A DNA stretch of 64,000 bases from Dacryopinax spathularia (lineage: Eukaryota > Basidiomycota > Dacrymycetes > Dacrymycetales > Dacrymycetaceae): positions 2,790,001 to 2,854,000 of the forward strand of contig JBBPFI010000001.1 of assembly GCA_037974965.1 (NCBI GenBank). The letters are read 5' to 3'. The position numbers were made by a program, and so were the translations under genes. Position 1 is the stretch's first letter, and the number at the start of each line of letters is the position of its first letter. The notes under the pieces were generated by a model. The model saw only the letters and a list, made by a program, of their open reading frames with translations, ran no database searches and was not told the origin of the DNA. Shown one piece after another: positions 57,801-64,000 of the stretch.

Positions 57801-58068
57801 ATTGCAGCCAGAGCGAGCTCGCGGGACAAGTTATGAGATGCGTTGTCAAGTAGTCAGTCAGGGGTAGCTGCCAGTGCAGTGGTCGAGGATGACCGCCGCG
57901 CGCATACACAGGACGGGGCTTCGGCGCCAAAGCCGCGGAGACAATCGGCATTTGGTGCCACGGCCCAGCCGCCATCGGGCATATGAGGGTTCAACGGTCG
58001 CACGCCTAACCTAGTTACCACATTGATGCAACCGCTGGCCTAGCTCATCACAGTCGACAACACGAAAT
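57801..58068. promoter_or_regulatory. Shared promoter of Yippee and chromodomain genes
   Basis: 268 bp between outward-facing starts, the shortest such gap in the window. No binding site is assigned. Confidence 0.45.
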
Positions 58069-61000
58069 ATGAGTGAGCAGTCAGTGAGTGAGGAAGAACG
58101 CAGTGAAGAGTCGAGCGGCGATTCTGAGCCGCAAGACCAAGAACAATATGAAGTTGGTAAGAGAGGCCACCATGCCGGAAGACGCCCCAGGATGTTGAAC
58201 GAAGAGGTAGAATGCATCTACGCGGCCGAAGCAGTTCCAGACAACCCAGCGAAACCTAAGGGCGACAAGAAGACCTATCCGGGATGGGTGAGCTTGCCGA
58301 GATAAATGCTTGTAACCTTTATCTTACATCTCGCAGAGCTATTTGACAAAGGTTCGCTCACACAAGAGATATAAGTAGCCACATGCTCATTATTTCGAAC
58401 GAAGTGGGCGAATTACCCCGAAAGCGATAATACGTACGTTACCATGCTGCTATTCCTGAAGTTACTGAATAACTAGTTTTTGACGAGCGCAGATGGGAAC
58501 ATCAGGATCAATTCGACGAGAATACGGAAGATCTGCTCAGACGCTTCTGGCTGGCAATCGGAATTGAAGGAGACTACAGCGATTACCCTTTTGGTCACAG
58601 AGTTCATGCACCACAGAAATGGATTGGTAGATCGCCGGTTAGTCATTTCTCGAAGCCACTGATCTGATACTTGACTAGATGAGGAGAAAAGACGGTTTGC
58701 GGAGGCGAAAGAAAAGGAAAAAAAGAAACTAGAACGTCGACTGCAAAAACGTATGCACCGTTCAGAGACTCTAAAAAAGGAAACCAAGTCGAAGAGGGAG
58801 CTATCAGTCTCCAAGGTAAGACCAACTCGGGACTTTCTTCCGCTCATCTCCGACGCCTACTCCACAGGTGCCCCACAAAGCTGTATCCAAGGCGAGTAGG
58901 CCTGCAGCAGGTGCTCAGCAATTACCTCCTCCAAAGGCTCCCGCGCCGCAGCTCAAAACATCGGGAAAGGCTCACCTCCCGCAGCAAGACCCCAAGGGCA
59001 CATCGAACTCAGCTGGTACAGCCTCAGATTCCGATGACGATATCGAACCCCAGGTTGCGTCCACTTCCAAGGTAAAGGGAAAGGGGAAGGGGAAGGGGAG
59101 AAAGCGAGTCAACCACCGCGAAGAGACGGTGGAAGAAGAGGTCTCGGTCTCCGAGGACGAACCACTTCCTGCGAAAGCTGCACTGAAACGCCCACGAGTG
59201 CCACATGCCCAAGAGGAGGTCGCTCCGGATGATGAGGATACAGCGCATGCTAGACGCAACGCGATTCGAGATCGGGTACAGGATGAAGAAGTGGCCATCG
59301 GGCATCTGAAAGGCAACAAGAGTCGCCACAATTTCCTCGCTGAGACGGCACTACAAGAGAAGGACAATCCTGTCACCGTACAAGCGGCTGATGAACCTGC
59401 GCCCGCAAAAGAGAGGAGAACCTTTGCACGGCCCGCTCGTCTATGGAGTTCTTCCGGTATGTCCTCACTTAGTCAAAATCGTCACAAGAGCTCAGACGTC
59501 CTTAACAAGCCAACAAATCGACAGTAACTACGGCTTCAGCCGAAGAACCCACGGAAACCGGTTTGAAACAAGTTCCAGTGGATAACGAGGACGAGACTAT
59601 GAAAGAACTCTTCGGAGATTCTCCGCCTGCATCCGATACAGACCGTCCCCCGACCAATGCAGCCATACCTGGACGCAGTGCACCTATCCGGATCCCAGGT
59701 CAAAAGCCATGGAAGGAGAGTAGAATCAAACTATTTGACCCTACTGCGAAGGATCAGACAGGTCCCACGGTTGGGGCAGCGCCAAAGCCGATTGCGACCA
59801 AGCAGAAGATCCTCTCTCGTCTCATGAACCCTCCAGCTGTTGAACCAACAAATGCAGCAAACCGTGACGAACAACCTGTATTGGAGGATTTACCCGATTA
59901 CGACGAAGGAGATTATCCCGTGCCGACCGTGCCCAATCCACCAGTGGCTGCCATGGGGACAGCTGGAGCGGATTTCTTCGCGGATGGCAGTCATCCGCCG
60001 ATGGTGCCGCAACCAGCAATGGACACGGGCAGTAAGCCCTCAAATGCTGTTGTGGTGGACCTGACGGAGAGCAACAGCGCTCCTACTGAAGTGTGCGTAT
60101 GAATTAATACGGAGACCTCGGTCTATACTTACTCATCCAGGATTGACTTGGCCGGAAGTGATGGGGAGCAGTACGTACATCACGGATGCTAATTTGGAGT
60201 GCATTATCACTCATACCAGCTCAGAAGAGCACGCTCCCCGGACTCGGACATCGTGATGCTGGATGCGGCTGACCGAAGGTATTGTTGGTTTATATCATCA
60301 TTACGACCATCTGATGGGATATTGCTGCAGCAATATGTCTAAATTCGATGCCACGTCCAGGTCTGGGGAGTTTTTGGCAACCATCTGGATTGCCGGTGAG
60401 GCCATCACAAATGTGAAGCTCACCCAAGTATCCGCGCTGCGCAAGTTTGCCCCAAAGCTGACGTTTCTTTGCCGCGACCACCGATTGGACGTGGTCTCCT
60501 ATCATACTTCGGCGATTGCTGCTGCAATGCTCGAACAATCGAAAGTGCTTCAAACCGGCCTCCTTTTGTTCGAACCAAGCCGAGCATCTGGAACGAACAA
60601 TGATGTCCTATTTGAGAACCTCCTCTCGTGGTTGCGCGACCTTCATTGGGTGTGTCAATCGAACCTCAGCCTGGTTTTAGAAACACGTCTAACGTCACGC
60701 GGCAGGCTGCCGGTGCCTACATAGAACAGTCGAATGAGAAAAAGAAGCGAATGTTACTGCTCTTCCATTCGAGCAACCTTGAGCTCACAAGAATTTGTCA
60801 AGTCCCGCCATGGAACTCAAAAGATGGTATTATCGTTGCAGCCGCCGAACTACCGGAGGACGTCGACTGGTCTAAGGACATGAACGTGATTCAAGGCTCT
60901 TCGGCGACTCAACGCGCGCCCGCCGATCCGTTCTTCCTGCATTATATTGTGGAGAAGCTGCGAATTCCTAAACATATCCTACACGACCAGATGCGAGGGC

Positions 61001-62116
61001 GTCCATACTGCGTTCTTCCCACCCGCGAAGGGAGCGATTCATTCCTGAAAGAAGATATAAGCAACCTCACACAAGCTCTTGAATATGTCAATGCCTCGTC
61101 CCGACTTCTGGGCGAGATCATCGATCAAGATACGTTTGTCTTCATTCATCGGAAACTTCTGCGCAACTTAGATAGTGAAATGAGGGAAATCACTCGACTG
61201 CGTAAATATCCCCGAGTGTTTTTCTATTGCTTTGGTCTGGGCGATCCACTGGATAACACTCCAATCACGGAGGAGGAGCCTAGACTGATATGCCCGAGAG
61301 GTGAGGTTCCTGTATATGGCCAGAACCAGGACTGATCTTGGTGCGAACCGATAGGTGGCATCGTCACGCTCACGCCCAAGGCGGTGATGGAGGACCCTGT
61401 TGCTACGGTTCAGTTGGTGAATGATCTCACAAAAAAACCAGGCTGGGAGTGTTATGTCATACCAGCCGTTCTCGCCGCCTTGCAAGAGCACAAAGACCCC
61501 AATAACGAAGCCCAGTGAGTCAATCCCAATACGCCGCTTTCCCAAGCTAACGGGGACTCCCAGTGCATGGGCGTTAGTGGCTTTGATTCTAGCCACGAAC
61601 AAATCGGAGGATCGCCTGGTTTTGACGGAGTCCATTGATCGCAGCATCAATCGAGTGCTCGCAAGAGGCCAGCATGTCGGGCAAAATGAGGGTCAACTAC
61701 GCGACACGATCGCATATCTCTGGACTGTCGGCCAGTTCGAGCTGCTGGAGGCGGATCCCGAAAAGTTGCTCGATCTTTGTCGGCGAGTTGCTACTCAGAG
61801 CAGCCCCTCTGTGGATATCGATGACGTAACCGTAAGCGTATTCGAGGATATGCTGTCTATGCAGAGGCAGCCCCGGCTTTTGGAGAGTTATCGCCGGTTT
61901 ATAGTGATTACGTCTACGGGGCGGGAAGGCCAAGCATATACTGTGAGTTCTTCACAACCGGGTTCTACGACTGGCTTACCCGAGAGCTAGGACCAGTTAG
62001 ACCGTTGTACAGTCGCGGAGTTTTGGTCTAGCGTAAAGGCCGAGTTCGCGCGCGAGCAAGAGTTGGCCTCGATGGAGTCCCCCGCCATGACGCATATGGA
62101 GACCGACGGAGTGTAA
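58069..62116 (+). CDS. Chromodomain heterochromatin protein (Chp1-like)
   Basis: Starts MSEQSVSEEERSEESS, acidic, then an N-terminal chromodomain (about 58120-58620): YEVEVECIY, YLTKWANYPESDNTWEHQ, FDENTEDLLRRFW. The aromatic residues that cage methyl-lysine are present. Part of it is encoded by exons of only 15 nt (58337-58351) and 29 nt (58405-58433). A basic coiled region (EKEKKKLERRLQKRMHR) and a long disordered Pro/Lys/acidic part follow, with KGKGKGKGRKRVN near 59075. The C-terminal half (about 60350-62100) is folded and includes GGIVTLTPKAVMEDP and ECYVIPAVLAAL. This block recurs in basidiomycete chromodomain proteins and may correspond to the C-terminal part of Chp1. The likely role is H3K9me-dependent silencing. 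Confidence 0.8.
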
Positions 62117-62188
62117 CAATGTATATATACCGACAATGTCTACCGATATCAGAGAGTCGTATACCGGTGCATAGTGTACAGATAATGA

Positions 62189-62908
62189 TCAAGAGTTGCT
62201 CCATAGCAGTGTGCGCAAGTCCTTGAATTTGTCCGAGTCATTGTACAGGTAGACCATCGAGTTGAACATGCCAGGCTGAATTGTTTCGGGCTTTTGCCGG
62301 TAAAGCCACATCACGGCGCCCCAGCATACTGCAGCGAAGAGTGAGAAAAGGCTCGAGTCGGGCGGTATAGGCCGCCCTGGCAGTTTCTTATCGCTCGGAA
62401 TGGTGGAACGTGGTATGAGTGCAGCGACGACACGAGAGCAGACATATAGCACGATCTGGGGAAGGGTGTTAGGTCGCCTCGCGTAATCACTGATGGTCTC
62501 TCGCCCGTACCTGCTCGTTTACAGCCGTCCGGTTCCCAAAAACTAGGTACCCGCCTATCAGGCCTGCGATGAAGGTATCCGATGACCGTTCCTTTCCCCC
62601 GTTCACTCTACGTTGCAAGACACATAGAGCCTTGTAGATGGAGACAAACTTGGCGAGATTGAGAGCGTGTTGCTTTGTGAGGCGATAGATCACACGTATA
62701 CGGGACTTCCAGCTGTGGTCAGGCCAATTAGCGGAGAACGTGGCTGCTATACATGCATCACTCACTCTCCACGCCCAAAAAGAAGAGACATGATCAAGGC
62801 ATGGGGAAAGCGGATCTTGACACCGTATACGAAACCATTGCGCGCCCCCTTTATGATACTGAAGATATCATGATACGCGGGATTGTTGACGAGCGCATTT
62901 ATGTCCAT
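62189..62908 (-). CDS. Peroxisomal membrane protein 4 (PXMP4/PMP24-like)
   Basis: Three exons: 62766-62908, 62511-62712, 62189-62455. Tim17-family membrane protein. Marks: KGARNGFVYGVKIRFPHALI, LLFGRGD, HALNLAKFVSIYKALCVLQ, AGLIGGYLVFGNRTAVNEQ, VLYVCSRVVAALIPR. The C-terminus FSLFAAVCWGAVMWLYR and the run to LLWSNS are usual for fungal members. About 203 residues. The protein sits in the peroxisomal membrane; its transport role is not settled. Start MDINALVNNP fits homologues. Confidence 0.9.
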
Positions 62909-63377
62909 CTTCTCTTTCTTGGGTTGTCAAGAGAAGTGCGTATGGGTACCAAAGAGAGAGAGAAGAGAGAAGAGGGGAAAGAGGAGAGAGGAGAGGAGAG
63001 ATGTGAGCGATAGAGGACGCGGTGTTTCTCTCTGCGGTGTGGGGGAGGGGAGACTCGGTCGAATGACGGGCGCGTGTACCGTAAGTAATGTGACACTGAA
63101 TTATAACCGAATGATGGAACGGTGTTTCACATGCCAGCGGCAACCTTAACTTCCCCGGATTAATTATCATCTGTTCCGAAATTAGACCCCTAAACTTAGT
63201 TAACTAATAAGTAAGTTATCCCATCAATTCACTTTAAATGGCGCAGTTGACACGTCGACCTAATCCACCTCACACGTCGACAATGCTGCGAGCACAGCAG
63301 CACAACACAGCCAGTATAATAATGTGAGAGGAAAGGGTGCGGTTTCAACTACCAACTGGAGCTGTCATTGGATAAAC
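62909..63377. other. Intergenic gap
   Basis: Between the PXMP4 start and the BTB gene. A purine-rich GAGAGA block (62957-63003) sits just upstream of PXMP4 and is likely part of its leader. No other gene is seen. Confidence 0.4.
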
Positions 63378-64000
63378 ATGCTTACTGTCGACAACACTCC
63401 GTATCTCTCTCTCGAAAACGACCTGACTGTTCGATCCTCGGTGGACGGCGCCGCCTTCCCCGCACGAAGTCAGTCCCTCCTCTCGGCCAGCACCGTTTTC
63501 CACGACATGTTCGACCTTTGTACGCCCTCCAAGAGTCCGCTGTTAGACATCTGCGAGCCATCCCACACGCTCCGGCAGCTTCTCCAGTTTGTGCATCATC
63601 CGCCCAACCCTTGCTCGGCCCAAGATGCTCCCATGTCGATGGCCGAAATTTCTTCTCTTCTCATCCTGGCCGACAAATACCATTTCAAGTCCCCTTTTCT
63701 AGATCTGATTCATACTCACCTATCGGCACACATATTCTGCAACCCAATGCAAGTCTACGCGCTTGCCATAGGCGCCAATATGGAGGATATGGCCGATCAG
63801 GCAACGGCGTATCTCCACCGTCCACCCTTACATAAATGGCCGCAGCGCACAATCCGGTCCCTCCCATCCGCACAGGCGTATCATACCCTCCTGAGGTTGC
63901 ACGTACATCGGGTGGAGAGATTCAGGGAAATTCTCCTTGCAGAAGATATCTTTCCACATGGATATGGGAATTGCGTTCTGCACGGGCCTGCGACGACTAA
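63378..64000 (+). CDS. BTB/POZ domain protein, 5' part
   Basis: Open frame from the ATG at 63378 to the window end, so the 3' part is cut off. The BTB fold is seen in LTVRSSVDGAAFPARSQSLL, SASTVFHDMF, ICEPSHTLRQLLQFVHHP, ISSLLILADKYHF and VYALAIGANMEDMADQA. It matches the large family of Agaricomycete BTB proteins of unknown role, possibly adaptors of cullin-3 ligases. An exon upstream of 63378 is possible, since the frame lacks the residues that usually precede LENDLTVRS. Confidence 0.85.
   Translation, partial: MLTVDNTPYLSLENDLTVRSSVDGAAFPARSQSLLSASTVFHDMFDLCTPSKSPLLDICEPSHTLRQLLQFVHHPPNPCSAQDAPMSMAEISSLLILADKYHFKSPFLDLIHTHLSAHIFCNPMQVYALAIGANMEDMADQATAYLHRPPLHKWPQRTIRSLPSAQAYHTLLRLHVHRVERFREILLAEDIFPHGYGNCVLHGPATT

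Noticed and set aside
1-64000. CRISPR arrays, rRNA, LTR or other transposons
   Set aside because: No regularly spaced repeats, rRNA signatures, transposase or reverse-transcriptase motifs were seen in any frame I read.

Overview
The window is nuclear DNA of a filamentous basidiomycete, most likely an Agaricomycete. The genes are dense and cut by many introns of about 45-65 nt with GT(G/A)NGT donors. They include a group-2 (Cdc3) septin, fungal-type LSC1 and BIO2, a Chp1-like chromodomain protein and a family of single-pass surface proteins. I cannot name the species. All exon joins below were read by eye from splice signals, frame and family conservation, without transcript data.

Layout. 1-2452: the 3' part of a low-complexity gene. 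3012-23459: an accessory cluster of six membrane proteins. Four (3.0-4.8, 9.9-11.8, 17.6-19.5 and 21.5-23.5 kb) have two tandem beta-rich ectodomains. Two (5.3-8.5 and 14.1-17.3 kb) are GtaA-type glutaminase-like proteins. The two ectodomain types are unrelated, yet all six have one transmembrane helix and a related cytoplasmic tail. In five the tail ends in a PPxY motif; in the sixth a one-base deletion removes it. Long gene-poor gaps between them carry traces of duplication. 25.1-25.5 kb: two tRNA-Asp(GTC) genes with two perfect hairpins between them. 26.1-28.9 kb: CDC3 septin and U2 A' (LEA1), head to head. 29.5-32.3 kb: a Ser/Pro-rich membrane protein. 32.7-36.3 kb: a cluster of Cys/His-rich proteins built on a motif I do not recognise, one ending in a RING finger.

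36.6-54 kb is mostly housekeeping: YAE1, MTR10-type importin, an ICMT-like methyltransferase, LSC1, BIO2, L-rhamnose mutarotase, acyl-CoA-binding/ankyrin protein, BET1, ribosomal eS27, an MFS transporter and a Ulp1 SUMO protease. 54.7-55.0 kb: a small unknown protein. 55.0-57.3 kb: no gene seen. 57.3-64 kb: Yippee, a Chp1-like chromodomain protein, PXMP4, and a BTB-domain gene running off the end.

Functional themes. The 3-23 kb cluster looks like a fast-evolving surface system in which different extracellular modules feed one intracellular address; a Rsp5/Nedd4-type ubiquitin ligase is the obvious candidate partner for PPxY. The 32.7-36.3 kb cluster is the other candidate for something undescribed. 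Five housekeeping pairs are head to head over 268-554 bp and probably share promoters. I saw no CRISPR array, rRNA, LTR element or intact transposon.
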